62,717 nt of DNA from Actinomycetota bacterium (lineage in GTDB: Bacteria > Actinomycetota > Acidimicrobiia > Acidimicrobiales > Ilumatobacteraceae), in assembly GCA_027592925.1 (NCBI GenBank), contig JAQCJO010000004.1, forward strand, positions 1 to 62,717, written 5' to 3'. The notes below the pieces were generated by a model, which was not told where the DNA came from, searched no databases, and saw nothing but the letters and a program-made list of their open reading frames with translations. Both the position numbers and the translations under genes were made by a program. The first letter of the stretch is position 1; every line of letters begins with the position of its first letter. Positions 1 through 9,028 of the stretch are shown here, piece by piece.

Positions 1-63
1 CTCAGTAGGCAGAGCATGCGCCTGAAAAGCGCAGGGTCACCGGATCGACGCCGGTCCCGACCA
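1..63 (+). tRNA. tRNA-Phe(GAA), 5' end cut by window edge
   Basis: The visible part starts in the D-arm. The anticodon stem TGCGC/GCGCA encloses the loop CTGAAAA, giving anticodon GAA (Phe). The variable loop GGGTC, T-stem ACCGG/CCGGT and 3' acceptor strand CCCGACC with discriminator A63 follow. CCA is not encoded. The T-loop reads ATCGACG, so the usual T54 is an A. The acceptor 5' strand lies outside the window. Confidence 0.85.
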
Positions 64-104
64 CAATTGATTACAGCACGTGGATTGAATACTGCGCGAA
101 ATCG

Positions 105-923
105 TTATGAGTTTGCTGCGGGAATTATTCGCACCAAAGTTTCTTGCGAAACAGTGGCTACATGCGTTCCATCTTGAGCAAATACATATCCCTGCGTAAG
201 GCCTCGCCCGCTGCCATAAGACAAGCACGACATTTCATATAAATGCCACTGATCGGCGCGCACTGGGCGATGGAACCAAACGGTGTGATCCAAACTCGCA
301 TGAAAATTTCCGCCTGCAGTTGAAGCCTTCAATAGTTCAGGAATTGCCAGCACCACACTTTCGTTGGGCAAGTCATCTGACAAATATGCAAGTGCGCAGC
401 GATGCGATAGCTCGTTATCACCGAGCGAATCTTTAACTCGAAACCAAGCAGCCATGCGGCCTGTGCCTTCACGAGAAATTCCTGTCAGCGCAGACTGCGG
501 CACTGTTCTGCGATTGAGAAACGTGCTCCACGAAGTTTCTTCAATTTCATCGGGCTGCATGATGTCGTGTTGATGAACAATGTTCGAGATATCTGGTGAG
601 TGCTCAAACTTTTGGAACGAGGCTTCCAGGTTGAGAATCGCACCGTCATCTTGACGTGCCACAACTCTCCTGGTGCTAAAACTCTTGCCGTCGCGAATGC
701 GATCGACTTCATATCGAACCGGTTGAGTGTTTTTGCCGCGGCGAATGAAGTATGCGCGCACCGAGTGCGGCAACATGCCGTCCTCAATCGTGTACGCAGC
801 AGCACGCAATGCTTGAGCAACAATATGCCCGCCATAGAGGCCGCCCCACGGATATTCGAGACCCTGCCCCACATACACATCCCCGTTGTGGGACGTGAGG
901 TCAAACAGTTCGTGAAGGTTCAC
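105..923 (-). CDS. tesB: Acyl-CoA thioesterase II (TesB-like, double hot-dog)
   Basis: Hydrolyses acyl-CoA to free fatty acid and CoA in the cytosol. The 272-residue protein shows the two hot-dog halves of the TesB family: an N-terminal half with GGLYGGHIVAQAL and a C-terminal half with SLDHTVWFHRP (catalytic Asp near residue 210) and the closing SQETLVR strand. The chosen GTG at 923 overlaps the pyrE stop by four bases (GTGA), and the protein then begins VNLHELF, a normal family start; longer in-frame versions would run deep into pyrE. Last gene of the purA-purB-pyrE chain, probably by translational coupling. Its link to nucleotide synthesis is only positional. Confidence 0.85.
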   Translation of the reverse strand: MNLHELFDLTSHNGDVYVGQGLEYPWGGLYGGHIVAQALRAAAYTIEDGMLPHSVRAYFIRRGKNTQPVRYEVDRIRDGKSFSTRRVVARQDDGAILNLEASFQKFEHSPDISNIVHQHDIMQPDEIEETSWSTFLNRRTVPQSALTGISREGTGRMAAWFRVKDSLGDNELSHRCALAYLSDDLPNESVVLAIPELLKASTAGGNFHASLDHTVWFHRPVRADQWHLYEMSCLSYGSGRGLTQGYVFAQDGTHVATVSQETLVRIIPAANS

Positions 924-1489
924 GACCCGAAGTCGTATCCAAGATCGGTAGCACTCAACATCGGCTCGTAAGCGATGCCGGCTTCTTGTGCCATTTGCGC
1001 ACAAGTTCCACCGCGATCGACAATGACCGTGATGAATTGTGGAATTGCACCGAATGCGCGCACGGCATCGACTGCCTCAAAAATTGAGAGGCCCCGCGTC
1101 ACCGTGTCTTCAACGATTGCAACTTTGTCGCCAGGTTGTAACGCACCAGCAATTCTTCCCGTTACTCCGTGATCTTTGGCTTCTTTGCGCACACTAAAGC
1201 TGCGCAATTGTCGTCCTCGCGTTGCGGCGACTGCGGCAATGCCATATGCAACTGGGTCAGCGCCCATCGTCAGCCCACCTATTGCAGTTATTTCGTTTGG
1301 TAGCAAACTTAAAGCAACATCGGCAACTAACAAGATGCCGTCTGCTCGACACGCAGTTTGCTTGGTATCAAGAAACCACTTACTCGTGCGACCAGACTTG
1401 AGCGTGAAGTCGCCCGTCTTGAGCGAATGTTGCAATACATGTGCGCGAAGTGCTTCGCGAGCGGCATCGATGCTTGGCAAGTTGCTCAT
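920..1489 (-). CDS. pyrE: Orotate phosphoribosyltransferase
   Basis: Joins orotate and PRPP to give OMP in de novo pyrimidine synthesis. The 189-residue length is standard. The PRPP-binding loop VAIVEDTVTRG sits at about residues 121-131, preceded by the substrate segment DTKQTACRADG and the flexible-loop region RKEAKDHG. The ATG at 1489 overlaps the purB stop by four bases (ATGA), and its own stop overlaps the thioesterase start by four, so the three are likely translated from one message. The rest of the pyr pathway is not in this window. Confidence 0.95.
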   Translation of the reverse strand: MSNLPSIDAAREALRAHVLQHSLKTGDFTLKSGRTSKWFLDTKQTACRADGILLVADVALSLLPNEITAIGGLTMGADPVAYGIAAVAATRGRQLRSFSVRKEAKDHGVTGRIAGALQPGDKVAIVEDTVTRGLSIFEAVDAVRAFGAIPQFITVIVDRGGTCAQMAQEAGIAYEPMLSATDLGYDFGS

Positions 1490-2793
1490 TGTGCAAGACC
1501 GTGTGTTGCATCAATTGCCGAGTGGGCATGACGAACCGCACGGTCAATATCAAATGCTTGATCTAATTGCGATGCGTTTAATGTGACACGCTTGTCTGCG
1601 GTCAACACATCTCGAAATGGTTTGCGTTCGCGCCATGCAATAGCCGCATCTTCCTGCACGATCCGATACGCATCGTCTCGCGAAAGGCCAGAGTCGACAA
1701 TTGCGAGCAGCACCGGTTGAGAAAACACCACACCAAAACTGCTGTCGAGGTTTTCTTTCATTCGTTGTGTGTCAACTTCGAGCCCGCTGATTAATCGGGT
1801 GAGGCGCTTAATCATGTAATACACGAGTATTGACGAATCTGGAAGCACGATTCGTTCTGCGGACGAATGCGAAATATCTCGCTCGTGCCAGAGCGCAACA
1901 TTTTGCAAACCAGACTGCAAGTTTCCACGGAGCACCCGTGACAAGCCGGTCAGTGTTTCTGCCGAAATTGGATTGCGCTTATGCGGCATCGCCGAACTGC
2001 CTTTTTGGCCTGGCTTGAAACCTTCGCGAACTTCGCTCACTTCGGTGCGTTGCAAGTGACGTAACTCAACCGCCACTGCCTCGATGCTGGTGCCGATAGA
2101 AGTGCACGCCCACAAATATTCTGCATGTCTGTCGCGCGCAATTACCTGCGTTGCCGGCACGGGTAACAGCCCCAGCGATTTTCCAACATGTGCTTCAACT
2201 GCTGGATCAATATTTGAATAGGTGCCGACTGCCCCCGACAACTTGCACACGGCAATGTTGTTTCGTGCAGCAGTCATGCGTTGACGATCGCGATCCAGTT
2301 GCAGTGCCCACAGCGCAACCTTTGCTCCAAACGTTGTTGGCTCGGCGTGAATGCCGTGAGTTCTGCCGATCATTGGTGTGTTGCGATGCGCCTCTGCAAG
2401 TTTGACCACAGCCGTAATCAAGTCGTTGAGGGCTGCAAGCGTTACATCGCTTGCATCTTTGAGCATCCAGCACCAAGCAGTATCAACTACATCAGTTGAA
2501 GTAAGACCGTGATGAATCCATGCACCTGCCGGCATACCAATGCGTTGTTGCACGACATCGACAAAAGCTGCAACATCATGATCAGTTACTTTTTCGCGTT
2601 CTGCGACATCGGCAACAAATGCTGCGTCTACTTTGGGTGCACGCGCGCGACATTCTTTAGCGTCGGAATTTGGTACAACTCCCAACTGTGATTGGGCCTC
2701 GGTGGCGAGCAACTCAATTTCGAGATAACGAGCAAACCGTGACTCGTCCGAAAAAATATCTGCGATCTCGGGTAGTGAGTAGCGATCAATCAT
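1486..2793 (-). CDS. purB: Adenylosuccinate lyase
   Basis: Cleaves SAICAR and adenylosuccinate with release of fumarate in purine synthesis. The fumarase/aspartase signature SSAMPHKRNP lies at about residues 264-273, and the early TSTDVVDTA and RTHGIHAEPTTFG segments supply the active-site residues of the family. I prefer the ATG at 2793, giving MIDRYSLPEI, over the longer frame from 2808, because it matches the usual N-terminus and overlaps the purA stop by one base (TGATG). The product is 435 residues, the usual length. Follows purA, so both adenylosuccinate enzymes are co-expressed. Confidence 0.95.
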   Translation of the reverse strand: MIDRYSLPEIADIFSDESRFARYLEIELLATEAQSQLGVVPNSDAKECRARAPKVDAAFVADVAEREKVTDHDVAAFVDVVQQRIGMPAGAWIHHGLTSTDVVDTAWCWMLKDASDVTLAALNDLITAVVKLAEAHRNTPMIGRTHGIHAEPTTFGAKVALWALQLDRDRQRMTAARNNIAVCKLSGAVGTYSNIDPAVEAHVGKSLGLLPVPATQVIARDRHAEYLWACTSIGTSIEAVAVELRHLQRTEVSEVREGFKPGQKGSSAMPHKRNPISAETLTGLSRVLRGNLQSGLQNVALWHERDISHSSAERIVLPDSSILVYYMIKRLTRLISGLEVDTQRMKENLDSSFGVVFSQPVLLAIVDSGLSRDDAYRIVQEDAAIAWRERKPFRDVLTADKRVTLNASQLDQAFDIDRAVRHAHSAIDATHGLAQ

Positions 2794-4061
2794 CAGCGAA
2801 TCACGCAATCATCACGCTCGGGGCCAACGCCAATCATGGTGACTGGCACGCCAACATGTCGTTCGACTGTTTCTACAAACGTGCGGGCTGCAAGAGGCAT
2901 TGACTCAAAGGTACGGCATTCGCGCAAGTTTGTTTTCCAACCCTTGAGCTCCACATATTCAGCCTCGACTCGACCTAGCAACTCGATGTCGTCCGGGTAT
3001 CCAGCAATTTTTTTGCCGTTGAGTGTGTACCCAATGCCCAACTGAATCGTGTCAAATGTGTCGAGCACGTCCAGTTTGGTAAGCGCGATCTCGGTGAGCG
3101 AATTGAGTCGCACTGCATGGCGCAGCATGACCAAGTCGAGCCAGCCTGGTCGGCGACGACGGCCTGTAACGGTTCCAAATTCGTGACCGATATCAACAAT
3201 GGCATCGCCAAGCGCTCCGTGCAGTTCAGTTGGGTACGGTCCCGCACCAACCCGAGTGGTGTATGCCTTTGCAATGCCAACAACTCGCGTGATGTAGCGC
3301 GGCCCAATGCCAGTGCCTGCACACGCTCCACCCGCAGTTGGATTGGATGAAGTCACGAACGGATATGTGCCGTGATCAATGTCGAGAAACGTTGCTTGAG
3401 CACCTTCGAGAAGCACGCTCTTGTTTGCTTCGATTGCATCGTGCAACATATCGACAGTGTTGGCAATATACGGAACAAGTCGTTGAGCAAGCACCACAAA
3501 TCGCGCGACTACTTCTTCTATATCAAACGACTCACCGCCAACAGACTTGAGCATTGCAAGGGCTGCCGTTGCGCGCTCGCGCACCAACTTCTCAAAACGA
3601 TTCAGGTCACGCACATCTCCTGCACGAATACCTATCCGCAATGCTTTGTCGGCGTATGCGGGACCAATTCCCTTCAGAGTTGTGCCGATCTTGGCATCAC
3701 CGCGACCATTTTCGGCAACAGCATCGAATGCTTGGTGCCAAGGAAAAATAAGTTGGGCAAGGCTCGAGACTTTCAATCGTGAGCACGACACACCACGACC
3801 TTCTAAAACGTCAATCTCGTTGAACAGGGTTGGCATGTCGACAACAACTCCGTTGCCAATTACAGGAGTGACGTGCCCGTACAAGACTCCGCTCGGAACA
3901 AGTTGCAGTGCATAGCGCTGATCGCCTACGACAACGGTATGGCCGGCGTTGTGTCCGCCCTGATAGCGAACTACATGTGAATGAGTGCCTGCCAAAAGGT
4001 CAATGATTTTGGCCTTGCCTTCATCACCCCATTGGGTACCAACGACAACTGCGACGGGCAT
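2793..4061 (-). CDS. purA: Adenylosuccinate synthetase
   Basis: Makes adenylosuccinate from IMP, aspartate and GTP, the first AMP-specific step. The 422 residues include the GTP loop near residue 12, the GGHNAGHTV segment, HGTYPFVTSSNPTAG and the late TKLDVLD guanine-binding motif. Two usually glycine positions are alanine: GDEGKAK instead of GDEGKGK, and EGAQAT instead of EGAQGT. Neither hits the catalytic Asp or His, so the enzyme is probably active. The ATG at 4061 has a good Shine-Dalgarno (AGGAGC, five bases upstream). First gene of the purA-purB-pyrE-tesB chain. Confidence 0.95.
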   Translation of the reverse strand: MPVAVVVGTQWGDEGKAKIIDLLAGTHSHVVRYQGGHNAGHTVVVGDQRYALQLVPSGVLYGHVTPVIGNGVVVDMPTLFNEIDVLEGRGVSCSRLKVSSLAQLIFPWHQAFDAVAENGRGDAKIGTTLKGIGPAYADKALRIGIRAGDVRDLNRFEKLVRERATAALAMLKSVGGESFDIEEVVARFVVLAQRLVPYIANTVDMLHDAIEANKSVLLEGAQATFLDIDHGTYPFVTSSNPTAGGACAGTGIGPRYITRVVGIAKAYTTRVGAGPYPTELHGALGDAIVDIGHEFGTVTGRRRRPGWLDLVMLRHAVRLNSLTEIALTKLDVLDTFDTIQLGIGYTLNGKKIAGYPDDIELLGRVEAEYVELKGWKTNLRECRTFESMPLAARTFVETVERHVGVPVTMIGVGPERDDCVIR

Positions 4062-4123
4062 ACAACGCTCCTACTTAAATTGTGGGGAACGTAATAAGAG
4101 TCTAGTGCCTGATGCTCGACATC

Positions 4124-4516
4124 TCACTCGTCTCGGCGAAAGATGCTTGGTCTGCTACCGAAAACAGTGACCGACTGACGTAGTGGCACCAACTCGAAAC
4201 GGCCACTGCGCTCAACAACCGACACAGCAACAGCCAGTTCGCGTTGCAACTGCGCTACTTCGGCCCGCAACTGTGCAACGTGAACTTCAAGTTCGAGAAC
4301 TTGCCGAATGCCCTCTAAATTCATGCCGACTTCTGCCAATTCGCTAATGCGCAACAACCGTTGTATGTCGGCGTTGCTGTATCGCCTGTTGCCACCTGTT
4401 GTGCGGGCAGGTTGCAACAACCCGCGACGCTCGTAAATGCGCAATGTTTGTGGATGCACACCCGCAAGTTCGGCTGCAACCGAGATCACGTATACGGCAT
4501 GTAACTCGTGTTCCAT
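4124..4516 (-). CDS. hspR: MerR-family heat-shock repressor HspR
   Basis: Represses the dnaK operon of actinobacteria by binding HAIR inverted repeats, with DnaK as co-repressor in the known systems. The 130-residue protein has an N-terminal winged HTH of MerR type (VAAELAGVHPQTLRIYERRGLLQPARTTG begins it, residues about 14-42, then NRRYSNADIQRL) followed by a coiled-coil of VAQLRAEVAQLQ type. It starts three bases after dnaJ, the classic dnaK-grpE-dnaJ-hspR order, and a matching HAIR site lies upstream of dnaK. Family and role are therefore well supported by both sequence and context. Confidence 0.92.
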   Translation of the reverse strand: MEHELHAVYVISVAAELAGVHPQTLRIYERRGLLQPARTTGGNRRYSNADIQRLLRISELAEVGMNLEGIRQVLELEVHVAQLRAEVAQLQRELAVAVSVVERSGRFELVPLRQSVTVFGSRPSIFRRDE

Positions 4517-4519
4517 TGG

Positions 4520-5665
4520 CTAACCCCTTTTCTTTGCTGATGCTGATTGCAACACCGACTCGCGTATGGAATCAGTTGTTGCCGCAGCAAAATCGGTTAC
4601 TGCTTGTTGCTGTTGGTCATTCATTATTGTTGGCACTTTTACATCCACCGTGACAATTAAGTCGCCGGTTGATTTTGCTGCAGTTATTCCTTTGCCCTTA
4701 ATACGGTGACGTGAACCGGATTGAGTTCCTGGCTTGAGTCTCAACTTGACGAGTGAACCGTCAAGTGTTGGGACATCAATGTCGGAACCAAGTGCTGCTT
4801 CGGCAAACGTGATGGGCAGGTGGAGAGTGAGATGCAGTGCATCACGAGAAAAAACTGGATGCGGCGTAACTCGGCACGACACAATCAAGTCCCCCGCTGG
4901 ACCGCCATTGCGCCCAGGCCCACCTCGTCCTTTCAGTCGAATTCGTTGTGCATCATCTACTCCACCAGGAATGCGCACGTTTACTTCGCGAGCCCGCATC
5001 TCGACACCTGTGCCTCGACACCCGATGCACGGAGTCTCAATGACAACTGTTCGACCATTACATCTTGGGCACGGTGACGAAAATGCAAAAGGGCCTTGGT
5101 TGTCCTCGACGACTCCGCGACCACGACACTGTGGGCATTGTTTCGGTGATGTGCCAGCACGTGCTCCACTGCCGTTGCACGACGAACACTCTGCTTCAGA
5201 TGTCAGATGCAAAGTCGTAGTGAGACCGTGGGCAGCATCGGTGAAATCAAGTGTGAGCGCTGCCTCTATCTCGGCCCCGCGTTGCGGACCAACACCACTG
5301 TTATTGCGGCGACGACCACCACCAAACATTTGACCGAGCAAGTCGCTCATGCCACCCGCACCCATGTTGCTGTCGTCGAAACGAAATGAGCCAGGAGAAT
5401 GGCCGCTCTGGCCACCAGGACCAAACGACGACGGACCCACGCGACGAACTTCGTCATATTCTTTGCGTGTCTCGTCGGTGCCAAGCACGTCATAGGCCGC
5501 TGCTATTTCTTTAAACCGCTCCTCCGCTGATGCATTGTTTGGATTTGCATCGGGATGAAACTTGCGTGCAAGTTTGCGATATTCCTTAGTGATTTCTTTT
5601 GCAGATGCAGTCTTCGGTACGCCGAGCGTCGCGTAGTAGTCCTTTTCAAACCACTCGCGTTGCAT
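4520..5665 (-). CDS. dnaJ: Chaperone DnaJ (type I Hsp40)
   Basis: Delivers clients to DnaK and stimulates its ATPase. Order of domains in the 381-residue protein: J-domain with HPD at residues 37-39, Gly/Phe-rich linker, zinc-finger domain with CSSCNGSG, CPQCRGRG, CPRCNGRT and CIGCRGTG, then the two C-terminal beta domains. The third zinc repeat ends in Thr instead of Gly, but all eight Cys remain. ATG at 5665 gives MQREWFEKDYY and leaves two bases after the grpE stop; the longer frame would overlap grpE. This resembles the actinobacterial DnaJ1 encoded with dnaK and grpE. Confidence 0.95.
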   Translation of the reverse strand: MQREWFEKDYYATLGVPKTASAKEITKEYRKLARKFHPDANPNNASAEERFKEIAAAYDVLGTDETRKEYDEVRRVGPSSFGPGGQSGHSPGSFRFDDSNMGAGGMSDLLGQMFGGGRRRNNSGVGPQRGAEIEAALTLDFTDAAHGLTTTLHLTSEAECSSCNGSGARAGTSPKQCPQCRGRGVVEDNQGPFAFSSPCPRCNGRTVVIETPCIGCRGTGVEMRAREVNVRIPGGVDDAQRIRLKGRGGPGRNGGPAGDLIVSCRVTPHPVFSRDALHLTLHLPITFAEAALGSDIDVPTLDGSLVKLRLKPGTQSGSRHRIKGKGITAAKSTGDLIVTVDVKVPTIMNDQQQQAVTDFAAATTDSIRESVLQSASAKKRG

Positions 5666-5667
5666 TG

Positions 5668-6171
5668 CTACCCCTTGACCTTGACCATTGCCGCTCGCAA
5701 CACGCGACCTTTCCATCGATAACCAGTGCGCAAGACTTCAACAACCATTGGTTCGGTAGTGGGTTCTGCAGGGTCGCCGTCCTCGTGCATCACTGCTTCT
5801 GCAACTGATGGGTCAAAAGGTTTCCCTGCTAGGTCAAGAGCTTCAAGACCATGTTTTTGCACAGCACCGAACAGCGCACTCCACACTTGCTCAACACCCA
5901 CAACACCATGGCTCACTGCTGCTTCGCACGCGTCAAGCACGGGCAACAACGACTCGATGATGCGACCAGTTGAACGATCTACTTCGTCGGCGAGTTGGGT
6001 AGCAGAACGCTTGCGATAATTCTCGAAGTCGGCTTGCACCCGAAGCGCAATATCTTTGAACTCGTCGCGTTCTTTTACAACTTCGATGATGTTGAGTTCG
6101 GCAAAAGCCGACTCGAGATCTTGCACCATCTCGTTATCGTTTTCTGGTTCATTTTCCGGATTGTCGGTCAT
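5668..6171 (-). CDS. grpE: Nucleotide exchange factor GrpE
   Basis: Dimeric exchange factor that releases ADP from DnaK. The 167-residue protein has an acidic N-terminus, a long helix (about residues 25-60) with FENYRKRS, then the beta-domain with DPSVAEAVMHEDGDPAEPTTE and the terminal VVEVLRTGYRWKGRVLRAAMV, all typical of GrpE. Lies 20 bases downstream of dnaK and two bases upstream of dnaJ in one operon, so it should share the HAIR/HspR-controlled promoter. Confidence 0.95.
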   Translation of the reverse strand: MTDNPENEPENDNEMVQDLESAFAELNIIEVVKERDEFKDIALRVQADFENYRKRSATQLADEVDRSTGRIIESLLPVLDACEAAVSHGVVGVEQVWSALFGAVQKHGLEALDLAGKPFDPSVAEAVMHEDGDPAEPTTEPMVVEVLRTGYRWKGRVLRAAMVKVKG

Positions 6172-6191
6172 GACAAATTGTCTATTCCGAA

Positions 6192-8045
6192 TTACTTCTC
6201 GTCGACAATTTCGGCATCAACGATTTCTGCATCAACAATGTCATTGTCATTTGCGCCAGATGCACCCTGGCCGCTTGCCGACGTACCTGCAGCGTTTGTA
6301 TCGCGTGCTGCCGACTCGTACAACTTCTGGCTGAATGCCTGGCTTGCGGTCATCAACTTTTCGGTTGCTGCTTTGATCGCTGCATTGTCGGAACCTTGCA
6401 GCAATGTTTTGAGTTCAGCCATTGGGCCCTCAACTGCTGTGCGCTCTTCTTCGGTTACCTTTTCGCCCTGCTCGCGCAAGACTTTTTCGGTTTGATAGAC
6501 GAGTGAGTCGGCGTTGTTGCGAATTTCTGCTTCTTCGCGACGAGCCTTGTCTTCTTCGGCGTGCTCTTCAGCATCTTTCACCATCTTGGCAATGTCATCC
6601 TTGGCCAATGAAGACTGACCGGTGATGGTCATCGACTGCTCTTTGCTTGTTGCGCGATCCTTTGCCGAAACATGCACGATGCCGTTGGCGTCGATATCAA
6701 ATGTCACTTCGATCTGTGGGACACCGCGAGGAGCTGGTGGCAAATCGACGAGTTGAAACTTGCCGAGTGTCTTGTTGTAGTTAGCCATCTCGCGCTCGCC
6801 TTGCAACACATGAATTTCTACTGATGGTTGCATGTCGTCTGCTGTCGTAAACACTTCGGTGCGACGAGTTGGAATAGTGGTGTTGCGTTCGATGAGTTTG
6901 GTCATCACGCCACCCTTGGTTTCAATGCCAAGCGAAAGCGGAGTCACGTCGAGCAACAAAATGTCTTTTACGTCGCCGCGCAATACGCCAGCCTGCACTG
7001 CTGCACCAATGGCAACAACTTCGTCTGGGTTTACTGTACGGTTTGGCTCTTTGCCGGTGAGGCTCTGCACGAGGTCTTGTACTGCTGGCATGCGAGTTGA
7101 GCCACCGACCAAGATGACGTGATTGATTTGTCCCTTTGACAAACCCGCATCGGCAATTGCTTGCTCAAACGACTTGCGGCAACGCTCCAACAAATCTGCA
7201 GTCAGCTCTTGAAACTTTGCGCGTGTGAGTGATTCGTCCAAATGTAATGGACCAGCTGCAGTTGCAGTAATAAACGGCAAGTTGATCTGTGTCTGCTGAT
7301 TTTGCGACAACTCGATCTTTGCTTTTTCGGCTGCTTCCTTGAGGCGTTGCGTTGCCATGCGATCGACCGCCAAGTCGACTCCATGTGCTGCTTTAAATTG
7401 CTGCACCATCCAGTCGATTACGCGTTGGTCCCAGTCGTCGCCACCGAGGCGCGTGTCGCCGTGCGTGCTCTTCACTTCAAACACGCCGTCACCGATCTCG
7501 AGCACGCTGACATCGAACGTGCCGCCGCCCAAGTCGAACACCAGCACTGTTTCGTCTTCGTCACCCTTATTGAGTCCGTATGCAAGTGCTGCTGCGGTTG
7601 GTTCGTTGATGATGCGCAACACTTCGAGACCAGCAATTGCGCCCGCTTCTTTTGTTGCAGTGCGTTGTGCGTCATCGAAATATGCGGGCACGGTGATCAC
7701 TGCTTGTGTCACGGTGTCACCCAAATATGCTTCGGCGTCGCGCTTCAACTTCATGAGCGTGCGAGCACTAATTTCTTGCGGCGTGTATTTTTTGCCATCT
7801 ACATCTTCCGACTTCCAGTTTTCGCCCATGTGGCGTTTGATGCTGCGAAAGGTGCGCTCTGGGTTTGTGATTGCCTGGCGCTTTGCAACTTCGCCGACCA
7901 ACACTTCGCCAGCTTTTGAGAATGCAACAACTGAAGGCGTGGTGCGTGAGCCTTCCGAGTTTGGGATTACAACGGCTTCGCCAGCTTCCAAAACGGCGAC
8001 AACCGAGTTGGTGGTTCCGAGGTCAATTCCGACTGCTTTTGCCAT
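6192..8045 (-). CDS. dnaK: Chaperone DnaK (Hsp70)
   Basis: ATP-driven protein folding chaperone and, in actinobacteria, HspR co-repressor. The 617-residue protein starts [18 protein letters not shown] (phosphate loop 1) and carries [24 protein letters not shown], the interdomain linker DILLLDVTP and a substrate-binding domain. The C-terminal tail is acidic and has a short repeat ([13 protein letters not shown]). ATG at 8045 is chosen because an AGGAG Shine-Dalgarno lies about ten bases upstream and the family always starts just before GIDLGTT; the longer frame adds 19 residues of no known match. First gene of the heat-shock operon. Confidence 0.97.
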   Translation of the reverse strand: MAKAVGIDLGTTNSVVAVLEAGEAVVIPNSEGSRTTPSVVAFSKAGEVLVGEVAKRQAITNPERTFRSIKRHMGENWKSEDVDGKKYTPQEISARTLMKLKRDAEAYLGDTVTQAVITVPAYFDDAQRTATKEAGAIAGLEVLRIINEPTAAALAYGLNKGDEDETVLVFDLGGGTFDVSVLEIGDGVFEVKSTHGDTRLGGDDWDQRVIDWMVQQFKAAHGVDLAVDRMATQRLKEAAEKAKIELSQNQQTQINLPFITATAAGPLHLDESLTRAKFQELTADLLERCRKSFEQAIADAGLSKGQINHVILVGGSTRMPAVQDLVQSLTGKEPNRTVNPDEVVAIGAAVQAGVLRGDVKDILLLDVTPLSLGIETKGGVMTKLIERNTTIPTRRTEVFTTADDMQPSVEIHVLQGEREMANYNKTLGKFQLVDLPPAPRGVPQIEVTFDIDANGIVHVSAKDRATSKEQSMTITGQSSLAKDDIAKMVKDAEEHAEEDKARREEAEIRNNADSLVYQTEKVLREQGEKVTEEERTAVEGPMAELKTLLQGSDNAAIKAATEKLMTASQAFSQKLYESAARDTNAAGTSASGQGASGANDNDIVDAEIVDAEIVDEK

Positions 8046-8136
8046 GATGTGTACTGCTCCTGATTGCTGTGAGGTGGTAATGGGATTTCTTGTAGCCACC
8101 ACGCTAGGGGTGGTTGAAGAACCTCACAACCCGTAG

Positions 8137-8165
8137 ACCATAAAAGTTGAGTGTATATGACTCAA
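8137..8165 (-). promoter_or_regulatory. dnaK operon promoter
   Basis: Read on the minus strand, TTGAGT (8165-8160) and TATGGT (8142-8137) are separated by 17 bases, a good vegetative promoter pointing to dnaK. The -35 element is one half of the HAIR palindrome, so bound HspR would block polymerase directly. The inferred leader is about 90 bases. Confidence 0.7.
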
Positions 8166-8166
8166 C
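8146..8166. promoter_or_regulatory. HAIR operator for HspR
   Basis: GTTGAGT-N7-ACTCAAC, a perfect seven-base inverted repeat. The published HAIR consensus is CTTGAGT-N7-ACTCAAG, so only the outermost pair differs. It lies about 100 bases upstream of dnaK, and hspR is the last gene of the same operon, which implies autoregulation. Confidence 0.88.
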
Positions 8167-8242
8167 ATTTGGGAAACGGTGCAAAAATGGAACCAGTGAG
8201 GTCGTAGTGGGCTGAAATATGTCGCAAATTGGCTGTTTAGCC

Positions 8243-8248
8243 TACGAT
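8243..8248 (+). promoter_or_regulatory. -10 element of a leaderless start (phosphoglycerate mutase)
   Basis: TACGAT ends six bases before the ATG at 8255 and no Shine-Dalgarno is present. This fits TANNNT-driven leaderless transcription common in actinobacteria and supports the shorter gene start. Confidence 0.55.
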
Positions 8249-8254
8249 TTGGAC

Positions 8255-9028
8255 ATGCTCGGAACGCTGATTGTCCTTCGACACGGCCAAAGCACCTGGA
8301 ATCAGTTGAATCTCTTTACTGGTTGGCACGATGTGCCGCTTTCCCCCCTCGGTATCGATGAAGCCAAGGCCGCCGGAGTCACTCTGCGCCAGGCCGGCAT
8401 GCTCTTTGGTGCTGTCCACACGAGTTTGTTGGTGCGCGCCATCGACACCACCAAATTGGTGTTGCATGAGATGGGTCAAGACAGTCTGCCCGTTGCCAAA
8501 ACTTGGTTACTCAATGAACGTCACTACGGGGCGCTGCAAGGACTCGATAAAAAGGCAACCACCGAACTGCATGGCGCTGAGCAGACCATGATTTGGCGGA
8601 GAAGTTTTGATATTGCTCCCCCACCAGCACCGCTCGATAGTCCTGAACATCCTATAAACGAACCGAAATACCAAGAGCTCGTTCGTCAAGGACTCGATAA
8701 AAATTTGCTGCCAGCAACTGAGTGTTTACAAGATGTGCTCGTACGAGTGCTGCCATATTGGAACGATGTCATTCGTCCGCAGTTGCAAGCAGGCACAAAT
8801 GTTTTGATTACAGCGCACGGCAATTCAATTCGCGCACTGGCGATGCATCTCGAACATATTTCTGCTCTAGACATCACCGAAATGAATATCCCCACTGGGG
8901 TTCCCCGCCGCTACGAATTTACGGACACCATGGATGTGAAATCTGTCAATTTCATGGGAGATGCCGCCACTATTGCCGCTGCTGCCGACGCAGTTTCACG
9001 TCAAGCAACTAGCGTGAGAAGTTCATGA
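8255..9028 (+). CDS. gpmA: 2,3-bisphosphoglycerate-dependent phosphoglycerate mutase
   Basis: Interconverts 3- and 2-phosphoglycerate in glycolysis. The 257-residue protein begins MLGTLIVLRHGQSTWN, where the RHG histidine is the phosphorylated residue. It then has FTGWHDVPLSPLG, the LNERHYGALQG substrate loop and LITAHGNSIRAL with the second catalytic histidine, all diagnostic of the GpmA branch. The start at 8255 is backed by the family N-terminus and a TACGAT -10 box six bases upstream. The stop overlaps the next gene by four bases (ATGA), so the Fe-S reductase downstream is probably translationally coupled. Confidence 0.92.
   Translation: MLGTLIVLRHGQSTWNQLNLFTGWHDVPLSPLGIDEAKAAGVTLRQAGMLFGAVHTSLLVRAIDTTKLVLHEMGQDSLPVAKTWLLNERHYGALQGLDKKATTELHGAEQTMIWRRSFDIAPPPAPLDSPEHPINEPKYQELVRQGLDKNLLPATECLQDVLVRVLPYWNDVIRPQLQAGTNVLITAHGNSIRALAMHLEHISALDITEMNIPTGVPRRYEFTDTMDVKSVNFMGDAATIAAAADAVSRQATSVRSS

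Noticed and set aside
4734-5333. 199-residue frame antisense to dnaJ
   Set aside because: Composition follows the zinc-finger and Gly-rich coding of dnaJ on the other strand; no protein features.
7339-8136. 265-residue frame antisense to dnaK
   Set aside because: Shadow of a long conserved gene; runs through the dnaK promoter and HAIR site.
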